NCBI GenBank assembly: GCA_003231925.1
Contig: QIKK01000083.1
Coordinates: 1-37,474, forward strand
Direction: 5' to 3'
Source of the DNA: Candidatus Saccharimonadota bacterium
GTDB taxonomy: Bacteria; Patescibacteriota; Saccharimonadia; Saccharimonadales; SZUA-47
DNA: 37,474 nt
Shown piece by piece: positions 25,779 through 32,029 of this stretch. The notes under the pieces were generated by a model. The model was not told the DNA's origin and made no database searches. It was given only the letters and a program-made list of their open reading frames with translations. Both the position numbers and the translations under genes were made by a program. How positions within the stretch are numbered: the stretch's first letter is position 1; each line of letters opens with the position of its first letter.

Positions 25779-26102
25779 TTAAATTACTGCTTTGAAGTCA
25801 GTACATATCTTTCCATAATTCTCAGCAATCAGGCGCTCTACTTTACATCCTCTAAATTCAGTGTAGTCATTTACGAAGAATACAATGTCCGCTCCTGCCA
25901 TTATTTTTATTGACTCTCCTAGATACCACAATCTTATGTCGTCACCCTTTAGTGCAATTTCTTTGTCTGCACCATCTATAATACTATCAAGCAATTCCGC
26001 TTCTGGTAGTTTGACCTTAATTTGCTCAAACACTTTCTGCATTTCAGCACGCACTTGTTCTGTACTTTTTGACTTCATTCCCATTGATATAAATACTTTC
26101 AT
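25779..26102 (-). CDS. DUF4406/nucleoside deoxyribosyltransferase-like protein
   Basis: The 107-aa protein starts MKVFISMGMKSKS, the first strand and loop of this Rossmann-like family. LWYLGESIKIMAGADIVFFVNDY follows, then RGCKVERLIAENYG, where the glutamate matches the catalytic residue of deoxyribosyltransferases. Related phage proteins probably act on nucleotides or nucleotide-derived signals; the reaction is unknown here. An upstream in-frame ATG (26141) would overlap the preceding gene and add an atypical Lys-rich leader, so 26102 is preferred. Confidence 0.65.
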   Translation of the reverse strand: MKVFISMGMKSKSTEQVRAEMQKVFEQIKVKLPEAELLDSIIDGADKEIALKGDDIRLWYLGESIKIMAGADIVFFVNDYTEFRGCKVERLIAENYGKICTDFKAVI

Positions 26103-26112
26103 AATATATTTC

Positions 26113-26331
26113 TTATTCTTTAACTTCTTTGATAATTTCATCTAGCTGGTCTTTAATTCTCGTTTCATCAACAACCATATCCCTAATCGCTTCTAGGATG
26201 GTGAGGGTGTTTTGGGTGTATTCAGCTAATGGTGTGTCTTCATGGACTACGAACATTTTACCTGTGTAGTCTTTTGGCCATTGTTCAAACCTCTCCTCTC
26301 CCTCCCTAATCATTTTTGTAATCTTGTGCAT
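26113..26331 (-). CDS. Hypothetical protein, paralogue of upstream gene
   Basis: The 72-aa protein begins MHKITKMIREGEERFEQW and contains NTLTILEAIRDMVVDE. It shares the MHKITKxIxEGExxFE opening and the NTLTxLEAIRDMVV block with the gene at 26336-26605, so the pair arose by tandem duplication. It is helical, charged, with no membrane segment or known motif. Confidence 0.65.
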   Translation of the reverse strand: MHKITKMIREGEERFEQWPKDYTGKMFVVHEDTPLAEYTQNTLTILEAIRDMVVDETRIKDQLDEIIKEVKE

Positions 26332-26335
26332 ATTT

Positions 26336-26605
26336 TTACTTTAATTCTTTGATAATAATTTCTAGCTGGACTTCGATGTCTTCTAGTGCCATATTGGTTG
26401 CCACGGCGAATTTTATATAATCGTCTTCTGCTTCATCATATATTTTTACTTTCTCAGCTACAACCATATCCCTAATCGCTTCTAGTAGGGTGAGGGTGTT
26501 TTGGTGTAAGTATTCTACATTTTTGTTTGGCTGTTCACCTGTTTTGTAAACAGTATCTTCAAACTTATCCTCTCCTTCTTTAATTTGTTTTGTTATCTTG
26601 TGCAT
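26336..26605 (-). CDS. Hypothetical protein, paralogue of downstream gene
   Basis: The 89-aa protein begins MHKITKQIKEGEDKFED and contains HQNTLTLLEAIRDMVVAEK, nearly matching its neighbour at 26113-26331. An extra insert (EAEDDYIKFAVATNMALED, about 60-80) distinguishes it. The two genes are 4 bp apart. The DNA of the shared block remains clearly similar, so duplication is fairly recent. Confidence 0.65.
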   Translation of the reverse strand: MHKITKQIKEGEDKFEDTVYKTGEQPNKNVEYLHQNTLTLLEAIRDMVVAEKVKIYDEAEDDYIKFAVATNMALEDIEVQLEIIIKELK

Positions 26606-26729
26606 ATTTTTTATTAAACTTATCTATCTCACTTTGTACAGCTTCATCAGTCGGGTGAAACAACCTTACTTTTCCTAGTGTTTTCAATTTGAACTCAAGA
26701 AAATCTTTGAGTATTTGTTCCTCGGTCAT
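26580..26729 (-). CDS. Small hypothetical protein
   Basis: A 49-aa frame, MTEEQILKDFLEFKLKTLGK then VRLFHPTDEAVQSEIDKF, is linked to the upstream methyltransferase-like gene by an ATGA overlap. It overlaps the start of the next gene by 26 bp. It is charged and helical. It fills the only gap in this part of the operon, which supports it being real. Confidence 0.5.
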   Translation of the reverse strand: MTEEQILKDFLEFKLKTLGKVRLFHPTDEAVQSEIDKFNKKYAQDNKTN

Positions 26730-27277
26730 ATCTTTATTTCAACTGTTACAAACGTATCATTCTTACTCCCTCCATGCGCCACAGCCATTATTTCTACAAT
26801 ACGAAATCCCCGGGCTTTCCCGAAACCATTGGTATTCCAACCAAACGATATAGCATGCCCACCAGATTCAATCTTCTCACACATATTACTTTTTATACTT
26901 TCGTAAAACTTCATTGAAGACTCTTCTTTTGTAAAATCCATTCCGAGTTTTTTATAATGTTGTTTAATTTGTGTGAATGAGTATGGTGGGTCATAAAGTA
27001 TTCCTGCATATTTTCCAGTTAGTTCGGCCGTAAAATCGCGAGCATCCATACAAAACTTTGCTTTTCTATCAGGATTGTGATCATTCGTTATCTCTGCCGG
27101 GCTGTACTTTCCTGCAAATGGGTCAACCCAATTCTTACCATTGCCTACATATTTTTCAAGTAAAACTTGAATTGGGTGTATAGAAAAAGTCCAAGCACAA
27201 GGCATCGCCCAAACACGACTAAACTTTATGTCTATTTCTTCAAACTTTCCTTTATATAATTGTGCCACCTTTTTCAT
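26726..27277 (-). CDS. DNA methyltransferase-like protein (DPPY type)
   Basis: The 183-aa protein has the DPPYS catalytic motif at about residues 96-100. Upstream lies VDPFAGKYSPAEITNDHNPD (51-70), which resembles the AdoMet-binding motif followed by an acidic residue. A target region would have to be short, as the protein is smaller than typical DNA methyltransferases. It could modify adenine or cytosine N4 in phage DNA to evade restriction, or be a domain-only enzyme. Its start overlaps the upstream gene by 26 bp. Confidence 0.65.
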   Translation of the reverse strand: MKKVAQLYKGKFEEIDIKFSRVWAMPCAWTFSIHPIQVLLEKYVGNGKNWVDPFAGKYSPAEITNDHNPDRKAKFCMDARDFTAELTGKYAGILYDPPYSFTQIKQHYKKLGMDFTKEESSMKFYESIKSNMCEKIESGGHAISFGWNTNGFGKARGFRIVEIMAVAHGGSKNDTFVTVEIKI

Positions 27278-27662
27278 ACCAGTCTATTAACTTACACATA
27301 ACGTCCATATCGTAGTTTGCTACATATTCTTCTCTCTCCCTCGCTCCCTGCTCTTTTGCTTTTACTTCAACTTGACACATTTTCCATTTAATAAGCTCTA
27401 AGGTGTCAGGAGTGGTAAGTTTTCTTTCAGGAAAAGCCACATGCCATTCAGTATCCCAACTTTTGATACGGTCACGAAGTAGTTTTGTAGATGACCAACC
27501 TTCGTCTATTCCCTGCTCTTTCGCTTTTGTGAGGGCTTGTTTGAGCCAATCTATTGTTGTCTTTGTTTTATCGTCTGGAAAGAACATACCATTTTCACAT
27601 TCACCATTTCCAAACTTGTCTGTAAACTCCTCCGCCATTTCTTCTATGCTATTTGTTTTCAT
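27252..27662 (-). CDS. Hypothetical protein
   Basis: The 136-aa charged helical protein begins MKTNSIEEMAEEFTDKFGNG and twice contains a KAKEQG(I/A) phrase (about residues 47 and 101), suggesting an internal repeat of helical hairpins. It also contains DTEWHVAFPERKLTTPDTLELIKWK. No family is recognised. It is coupled to the methyltransferase-like gene by overlap. Confidence 0.6.
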   Translation of the reverse strand: MKTNSIEEMAEEFTDKFGNGECENGMFFPDDKTKTTIDWLKQALTKAKEQGIDEGWSSTKLLRDRIKSWDTEWHVAFPERKLTTPDTLELIKWKMCQVEVKAKEQGAREREEYVANYDMDVMCKLIDWYEKGGTII

Positions 27663-27692
27663 AATTACTCAATTAACTTATAATCTCGTTAC

Positions 27693-28016
27693 CTAAGCAA
27701 ACCCGTTACCTTTTTCTATTAACACCCACTGGTTTTTATCTTGGCGTTGGTATACAGCACTACGTAGTGGTAATTCTAAAACAAAACGCCAATCTGCTGT
27801 TGGTTCTTTCAGTGCCATTCTCTCAAAACGTAGTAGACTTTCTGCTGTTTCCCATTTTTGATTTGGGTCTGCTCTATAAACTAACTCTTTATTTTTTTCT
27901 ATATAAGCATCTCCGAAACCTGCAATTATTTTTGTGTCCATAGGCAGTACAGTATCGTCTACTCTACATGTACCGCAAGTATGTGAACCTGTTGTGAGTG
28001 GTTTCTTTTTTTTCAT
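27693..28016 (-). CDS. Hypothetical early protein
   Basis: The 107-aa protein starts MKKKKPLTTGSHTCGTCRVDDTV; the CGTC near residue 14 could bind metal. The rest (FVLELPLRSAVYQRQDKNQWVLIEKGN) is beta-like. No family is recognised. The first bases of this gene lie inside one copy of the 78-bp direct repeat that flanks the cysteine-ladder gene. Confidence 0.55.
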   Translation of the reverse strand: MKKKKPLTTGSHTCGTCRVDDTVLPMDTKIIAGFGDAYIEKNKELVYRADPNQKWETAESLLRFERMALKEPTADWRFVLELPLRSAVYQRQDKNQWVLIEKGNGFA

Positions 28017-28089
28017 AATTTATCCTTTACTTAATAACTTTTTAGCTTCGCCTATGGCATATGTCATAGTATCTAAGATGTCATACCAT
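28012..28089. repeat. 78-bp direct repeat, copy 1
   Basis: It matches 28574-28651 at about 73 of 78 positions without gaps. It contains the start codon of the gene at 27693-28016, the spacer, and a gene remnant. With copy 2 it brackets the cysteine-ladder gene, suggesting gene gain or duplication with recombination between repeats. Confidence 0.9.
28020..28088 (-). pseudogene. C-terminal remnant of the 28582-28815 gene
   Basis: The frame reads WYDILDTMTYAIGEAKKLLS then KG and a stop, almost the same as the C-terminus of the complete gene at 28582-28815 (WCDILGAMTYAIGEAKKLLS). An in-frame stop precedes the Trp, so it is a 3' fragment. A very short product from the internal ATG is conceivable but unlikely. 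Confidence 0.7.
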
Positions 28090-28578
28090 TAACTTATAAC
28101 GCTTGCCCTCTACAGTGATAATATCATTGCTTTTGACATCCTCTGGCCTGATACCTGTAATGTACGTGAAGCCTTCCCAAGAGAAAAATGGGATGTCTAG
28201 GTACTCCTGCTGTTCCTCTGGTGTGAGCTTGTTCCACATCTTCTTGAACGCTGGTGTATAACGAGTTTTGTAACTTTCTGATGAGTCAAACTCTAGTTTG
28301 TGGTAAATCCTTTTAATGTCAAAGTATTCTTCCTTAGTAACCTGCTTATTGAACACTCTGTATCGTGGCTGTTGGAATGACTTATCATCGTTGTACTCTT
28401 CTGACCAGCAGAAGTAGTTGTACTCTGTCATTTTTAGATTTTTACAAGAGGTGCAATAGATGCAATAGGTGCAAGAGTCGCAAGAGTTGCAAAAGTCGCA
28501 AGAGTTGCAATAGGTGCAAGAGGTGCAATAGATGCAATAGATGCAAAAGTCGCAATCTATGTTTGTTTTTTCATTCAT
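28081..28578 (-). CDS. Cys-x-x ladder protein with C-terminal domain
   Basis: In this 165-aa protein, residues 9-45 have Cys at every third position, 13 times without a break (CDFCIYCIYCTSCTYC...), with Tyr, Phe, Ser, Thr, Asn, Asp or Ile between. Such a period-3 repeat could form a compact solenoid with a cysteine stack or bind several metal ions or a cluster. The C-terminal part (about 50-165) looks like an ordinary soluble domain: YRVFNKQVTKEEYFDIKRIYH and LTPEEQQEYLDIPFFSW. No known family is assigned with confidence. The gene is flanked by 78-bp direct repeats. Similar CXX runs occur in unnamed phage proteins in my memory, but no function is known to me. Confidence 0.65.
   Translation of the reverse strand: MNEKTNIDCDFCIYCIYCTSCTYCNSCDFCNSCDSCTYCIYCTSCKNLKMTEYNYFCWSEEYNDDKSFQQPRYRVFNKQVTKEEYFDIKRIYHKLEFDSSESYKTRYTPAFKKMWNKLTPEEQQEYLDIPFFSWEGFTYITGIRPEDVKSNDIITVEGKRYKLMV
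28444..28554 (-). repeat. 9-bp tandem repeats encoding Cys-x-x
   Basis: About twelve 9-bp units such as GCAATAGAT or GCAAGAGTC on the plus strand give two Cys-x-x steps each on the minus strand (six bases for two variable residues, with TGC recurring every 9 bp or TGT/TGC every third codon). The array is purine-rich and slippage-prone, so copy number may vary between relatives. Confidence 0.8.
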
Positions 28579-28651
28579 AATTTATCCTTTACTTAATAAC
28601 TTTTTAGCTTCACCTATGGCATATGTCATAGCGCCTAAGATGTCACACCAT
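28574..28651. repeat. 78-bp direct repeat, copy 2
   Basis: It is the counterpart of 28012-28089, about 94 percent identical. It includes the start codon of the Cys-ladder gene, the spacer and the 3' end of the complete gene at 28582-28815, which is probably the donor copy. Confidence 0.9.
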
Positions 28652-28815
28652 CTGTCAATGTAATCCAGCCCCCTGTTTCTGAATAGCCACTGTTTGGGTA
28701 CAAACTTCTGCCCGTCAAACTCCACAAGAGTTATCTTCTTCTCTATGTAGTCAATTTTTACAGTTACTTCTACCCCATCATATGTGTATGTGTTTATTTC
28801 GAGTCGTTTTTTCAT
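28582..28815 (-). CDS. Small hypothetical protein (donor of the 28020 remnant)
   Basis: The 77-aa protein starts MKKRLEINTYTYDGVEVTVK, with a beta-like N-terminal half and a helical C-terminus (YIDRWCDILGAMTYAIGEAK). Its last 23 codons are repeated downstream as a fragment. It lies 3 bp upstream of the Cys-ladder gene and 6 bp after the methyltransferase gene. No family is recognised. Confidence 0.6.
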   Translation of the reverse strand: MKKRLEINTYTYDGVEVTVKIDYIEKKITLVEFDGQKFVPKQWLFRNRGLDYIDRWCDILGAMTYAIGEAKKLLSKG

Positions 28816-28816
28816 A

Positions 28817-28840
28817 TCTACTTAACTAATTCGATTAACT
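28817..28840. repeat. 24-bp direct repeat, left copy
   Basis: It matches 30274-30297 at 23 of 24 positions. The two copies lie at the 3' ends of different genes but in different reading frames, so the match is not protein-driven. Together they bracket the methyltransferase-HNH-methyltransferase segment. Confidence 0.8.
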
Positions 28841-29578
28841 GCTATATCGTAGTACCCTTTGTCCATTTCAATACCTATACCACGTCTATTGAGGTTCTGG
28901 CACGCTAGGAGTGTCGTGCCTGAACCCATTGTGAAGTCCAATACAAGTTCATCTTCGTCGGTATATGTCTTTATAAGATATTCCATGAGTGATACTGGTT
29001 TTTGGGTGGGGTGGAAATTAGATTTTAGTATATCTCTATTAAACTCAAGTAACTGAATTGGAAACCTTGTTCTATCATCTCTATACGAAGTTGGAATACC
29101 ATTGTTATTACCAATTAACTTACCAAAAGTTCCGTTTTTAATTTTGTTAGTTCTCAACTTTCCAGTATGTTTACTTTTTTGTGGGTTATATAAACATTGT
29201 TTTTTGTAAAACACAGAAATAGTTTCAATTACTTTTCCAGCTCTTCTTTTAACTTGAAAAATATTAGTTGGTCTTTCTTTTTTCCAATACCAATCATACT
29301 TATAATTCTTAATATTGCTCATTCTTAATGCGCTTGAAAAGGGTTCACTACCAAATAACACTATCGCTCCATTTGGTTTGATAAGCTTGTTTAATCTCTC
29401 CCACATTGGTTCAAAAGGTATAACACTATCCCACTTACACGCAGTCGTCCCGTCAATAAGGGGGGTCGCAGATGATTGCATCAACGGTTATACCCTCAGC
29501 AATCAACTTATCCATCTCTTCAAGAGCGTCACCTTGGATAAGTCTGCAAACACCCCCCTTTTTTTTATTATTATTCAT
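28822..29578 (-). pseudogene. N6/N4 DNA methyltransferase, frame broken at DPPY motif
   Basis: Frame 1 runs from ATG 29578 (MNNNKKKGGVCRLIQGDALE...) to AIICDPPY and then TGA at 29453-29455. Frame 2 continues GTTACKWDSVIPFEPMWERL and ends in the AdoMet motif LDFTMGSGTTLLACQNLNRR (about residues 185-205 of the second frame). Removing four bases (29452-29455) restores an uninterrupted DPPYGTTACKWD, the normal family sequence. So this is a complete beta-type methyltransferase with a 4-bp insertion (or a +1 shift giving DPPYDGTT) at the catalytic site. It is inactive unless a +1 frameshift occurs at UAU-UGA-C. The C-terminal part (HPTQKPVSLMEYLI) is intact. Confidence 0.8.
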
Positions 29579-30146
29579 AAATAAAGTATTTACTTAAATT
29601 GTTTTTAATTATATTCCACTCAACCTGTGGAATATCCGACTTGCTTCTATTTTCTAACCAAGATAAGAATTGTAAATTATCAAGGTTGTTCCCCCCTTCA
29701 TTTGCTTTTGGATTTATGTGGTCAATAGTCGGTCTTAACCACTTATTACAATCACTTTCTACCCATACATTGTATATTTTATTAAATTGTTTATCATAAT
29801 AAAACTTTTGTATGTATTTTTTATACCAATTTGTATCAACATTATACCTGCCACTACGATTTGTAATTGCTTTATTCAAAAATTTTAATTTTTCAAAATC
29901 ATTGAATTGTTTTAACCATAAATAATCAACATCAAATCTTAAGTGTGTAGCCATATTATGATACTGCCTGTCGGTAGATGATTGAAATATCTTTTTACCT
30001 CGTAAATTCTTTGGAGGTCTTGTCGCTATACCATTTTTTTTTAACCAATAAGAAACAGTCTTATAACTAATATCCAATCTACGACCAATTTCTCTCATTG
30101 GTAAACCATTTTTGTATAATTTTTTTATCTCATTTACATCACTCAT
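29571..30146 (-). CDS. HNH homing-type endonuclease with N-terminal HTH
   Basis: The 191-aa protein has an N-terminal helix-turn-helix (residues 5-37: YKNGLPMREIGRRLDISYKT, then VSYWLKKNGI). The C-terminal HNH domain includes LRPTIDHINPKANEGGNNLD (Asp142, His143), NLQFLSWLENRSKSD with Asn157, and Asn166/Lys169. This architecture is typical of free-standing or intron-encoded phage homing endonucleases. It lies between two methyltransferase genes that are both damaged at the same conserved motif. It has its own extended -10 box and overlaps the next start codon by 8 bp. Confidence 0.85.
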   Translation of the reverse strand: MSDVNEIKKLYKNGLPMREIGRRLDISYKTVSYWLKKNGIATRPPKNLRGKKIFQSSTDRQYHNMATHLRFDVDYLWLKQFNDFEKLKFLNKAITNRSGRYNVDTNWYKKYIQKFYYDKQFNKIYNVWVESDCNKWLRPTIDHINPKANEGGNNLDNLQFLSWLENRSKSDIPQVEWNIIKNNLSKYFIYE

Positions 30147-30152
30147 ACTAAC

Positions 30153-30161
30153 ATTATATCA
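30153..30161 (-). promoter_or_regulatory. Extended -10 promoter of the HNH gene, leaderless
   Basis: On the minus strand TGA-TATAAT is followed by 6 nt and then the ATG of the HNH gene, so transcription would begin at the A of the ATG. No strong -35 is seen. The box lies inside the foreign sequence that interrupts the upstream methyltransferase fragment, so it may have travelled with the endonuclease gene. Confidence 0.55.
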
Positions 30162-30166
30162 TATAC

Positions 30167-30271
30167 CTAATGGGAATACAGGTCTGTAATAACAACATCA
30201 ACCGTAACTCCTGCAAGGATAAGTTTTTCCATTTCCTCAAGTGCTTCTCCATGTATAAGTTTTATATCCAT
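30167..30271 (-). pseudogene. N-terminal fragment of a second methyltransferase
   Basis: The frame reads MDIKLIHGEALEEMEKLILA then GVTVDVVITD, followed by unrelated LYSH and a stop. It aligns with RLIQGDALEEMDKLIAEGIT then VDAIICD of the methyltransferase at 28822-29578. Similarity ends exactly after the Asp that should open the DPPY motif, where the HNH promoter and gene begin. It is a 5' gene fragment left by the HNH insertion or by recombination. Confidence 0.75.
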
Positions 30272-30273
30272 GT

Positions 30274-30297
30274 TCTACTTAACTAATTCAATTAACT
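30274..30297. repeat. 24-bp direct repeat, right copy
   Basis: It is the counterpart of 28817-28840 (one mismatch) and lies across the last codons of the gene at 30275-30718. It marks the other edge of the 1.46-kb methyltransferase/HNH segment. Confidence 0.8.
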
Positions 30298-30718
30298 TCT
30301 CAATGACTTCATCATCTTGATTTTCTATTGTTTTTGTGAGGTCAATGTCAGCCACTGGTTCTGTTGTTGATATATGCTCTCGAATTAAAAGCCCCGATGA
30401 AGATAACACATACACCATTCCATCAACTTTTTTGGTTTTTGCGTTTAGTACAAGTAGAAGTTCTCGCAAAGTCGTTGGTTTGCCGAGCATTTTTAATTCT
30501 TCAACTCTTTTACCACTAATCACTATTTTTTCGCCAGTGGGCAATCCATTTTCATTCTTCTCATATAAGATAATAGTTTCATCATAATCTCTATTATCTT
30601 CACCACCAAATATGTATTCATCATTTAGGAATTGTACAATTACTCCTTCCTCCACCTTCACACCCTCTGGGTAGAGTTTGTCTTGGATGATTTTTCTTAG
30701 TTGTTTTGATTTGGTCAT
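30275..30718 (-). CDS. Hypothetical early protein
   Basis: The 147-aa protein begins MTKSKQLRKIIQDKLYPEGV. A beta-rich middle follows (VIVQFLNDEYIFGGEDNRDYDETIILYEK), then ISGKRVEELKMLGKPTTLRELLLVL and an acidic helical C-terminus. An upstream in-frame TTG would extend it into the previous gene; ATG 30718 is preferred. It has a recurring early-phage style, but I cannot assign a family. Confidence 0.6.
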   Translation of the reverse strand: MTKSKQLRKIIQDKLYPEGVKVEEGVIVQFLNDEYIFGGEDNRDYDETIILYEKNENGLPTGEKIVISGKRVEELKMLGKPTTLRELLLVLNAKTKKVDGMVYVLSSSGLLIREHISTTEPVADIDLTKTIENQDDEVIEKLIELVK

Positions 30719-30731
30719 AAGTTTATTTGGT

Positions 30732-30899
30732 TCATGCTTCTTCAATTATTCTCCCTTCCATATCCGCTTTTGATAATCCTCTGTCTTTTGCACACTGCTT
30801 TGAGCAATACATTGGTATACCCATATCATTCTCTTCAAGATATACTCCACACATTTCGCACATCTCTCCCCCTATCATCATGTCAGCTATTTCACCCAT
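30732..30899 (-). CDS. Mini zinc-finger protein (CxxC/CxxxC)
   Basis: A 55-aa protein (MGEIADMMIGGEMCEMCGVY...) has CEMC at residues 14-17 and YCSKQC at 31-36, four Cys that can bind one zinc. The helix after the second pair (AKDRGLSKADMEGRI) is normal for treble-clef fingers. It overlaps the upstream gene by 13 bp. It is first in a run of three such small proteins seen from 30732 to 31238. Confidence 0.6.
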   Translation of the reverse strand: MGEIADMMIGGEMCEMCGVYLEENDMGIPMYCSKQCAKDRGLSKADMEGRIIEEA

Positions 30900-31072
30900 A
30901 AGTCTATTTGATTACTTTTAAATCTTTCAATCCTTTTCTTCGTTTCTTTATCTACACACTTCTTGCAATACCAGTGACCAACATAGGCATATTCTCCCTT
31001 GATTACTTTCTTGCAGGTGTAGCATTTTTGTCCTTTTCTTGGGTGCATAACTCTATTTATTACAATACCCAT
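30887..31072 (-). CDS. Mini zinc-ribbon protein (two CxxC)
   Basis: The 61-aa protein contains CYTCKKVIKGEYAYVGHWYC and KKC (residues 17-39), two CxxC pairs separated by a beta hairpin, a zinc ribbon. A basic helix follows (DKETKKRIERFKSN). It overlaps both neighbours (13 and 20 bp). Such fingers may bind DNA, RNA polymerase or host proteins early in infection. Confidence 0.65.
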   Translation of the reverse strand: MGIVINRVMHPRKGQKCYTCKKVIKGEYAYVGHWYCKKCVDKETKKRIERFKSNQIDLWVK

Positions 31073-31238
31073 TTTTCTTACCCAAACGAGCTTCTACACC
31101 CAACTTACTAATACGCTTCATGTGTTCTACACTACTTTGTGTCTTCTTGAATTGGACTAGAAATGTGCCTGCCTCTTTCTTGCTTGGTATAATTTCCGCC
31201 TTACATGTTGGACAGACACATAGTGGTTTTATCTTCAT
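31053..31238 (-). CDS. Mini CxxC protein
   Basis: The 61-aa protein starts MKIKPLCVCPTCKAEIIPSK with Cys at 7, 9 and 12, plus one near the C-terminus (GYCNK). Only part of a zinc ribbon is visible, so the metal site may be intermolecular. A basic segment (KKTQSSVEHMKRISKLGVEA) suggests nucleic acid binding. It overlaps the next gene by 20 bp. Confidence 0.55.
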   Translation of the reverse strand: MKIKPLCVCPTCKAEIIPSKKEAGTFLVQFKKTQSSVEHMKRISKLGVEARLGKKNGYCNK

Positions 31239-31241
31239 AAC

Positions 31242-31865
31242 TTATCTCTTGTTAGCTACGACCTGTACTTCCTTTAATGAGAGTCCGGGGATCTTGATAC
31301 CATTCTTCATCACAGCTTTTACATCTGCTTTGCGTACTTCCACATTGAGGTACTTAAATGGTACTTTTTCTATATCCTCAACAATAACTTCATAATCAGT
31401 CCTGAACTTCACACTACCTGACTGTGTTTCTATACTTTCTTCCGCAATCTCTACGTTGTCCATTTTTTCAATAGCTGTATCCATTCTAAGACGTTTATCT
31501 TTTGCAATACGTAGCTTTTCTTCATTCTCTTTCTTAATTTGCTCTGTTTGGAATAGAGACATCTTCTTGCGAACCATATCAATGGCTGTCTTTAATGTAG
31601 TTTCTACAGGGTTCCAACGCAATCGTTCAGCTTTCAATGCTTCGTTAAGTGGTTTTGTTATCTTTTCCTTCTCTTCTTTCACCTTGTCAGCATGTTTATT
31701 AAGCACACTTAATAGCTCTGTAGCACTAACAAGGTCTTCGTTTTTTACAATAACAAGCTCATTTGCTCGTTCAATCTGTGGAGCTATTATTTTAACTTTA
31801 GATATTGACTCCATGTTGGTGTGTTTAATTCGTCTAATAATGTTAGTAACTCGTTTGACTGGCAT
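31242..31865 (-). CDS. Coiled-coil early phage protein
   Basis: The 207-aa protein has a long coiled coil (about residues 45-130: LNKHADKVKEEKEKITKPLN ... MVRKKMSLFQTEQIKKENEE). A C-terminal beta part ends KYLNVEVRKADVKAVMKNG then IKIPGLSLKEVQVVANKR. This two-part design, with IPG near the end, is common in phage early genes beside recombination and SSB genes; its molecular job is not established. ATG 31814 is an alternative start. The stop is 3 bp before the small zinc-finger gene. Confidence 0.65.
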   Translation of the reverse strand: MPVKRVTNIIRRIKHTNMESISKVKIIAPQIERANELVIVKNEDLVSATELLSVLNKHADKVKEEKEKITKPLNEALKAERLRWNPVETTLKTAIDMVRKKMSLFQTEQIKKENEEKLRIAKDKRLRMDTAIEKMDNVEIAEESIETQSGSVKFRTDYEVIVEDIEKVPFKYLNVEVRKADVKAVMKNGIKIPGLSLKEVQVVANKR

Positions 31866-31871
31866 TTGAGA

Positions 31872-31970
31872 CTAAAAATTGTTTTCCTCATAGTGTTTGT
31901 TTCTTAATGATAATTCTTCCTCTTCTATGTGACCATTTGCAATCCACTCTCTATATTGTTCGTAATTCAT
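31872..31970 (-). CDS. Very small acidic protein
   Basis: A 32-aa frame (MNYEQYREWIANGHIEEEEL...) stands just after a strong promoter and before the coiled-coil gene, 6 bp apart. Length makes it uncertain, but it is the first start codon after the predicted transcript start (about 24-nt leader), which supports expression. Confidence 0.45.
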   Translation of the reverse strand: MNYEQYREWIANGHIEEEELSLRNKHYEENNF

Positions 31971-32000
31971 ATGTTTAGTTATCTTAACTTATATAGGTAT

Positions 32001-32029
32001 AGTATATACCGAAGCTACGGTTACGTCAA
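32001..32029 (-). promoter_or_regulatory. Early promoter with operator palindrome
   Basis: On the minus strand TTGACG (complement of 32024-32029), a 17-bp spacer and TATACT (complement of 32001-32006) form a good sigma-70-type promoter. A palindrome GGTATA-gta-TATACC (31996-32010) overlaps the -10. The spacer contains ACCGTAGCT, shared with the promoter at 33386-33410. It drives the small zinc-finger and downstream genes. Confidence 0.7.
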
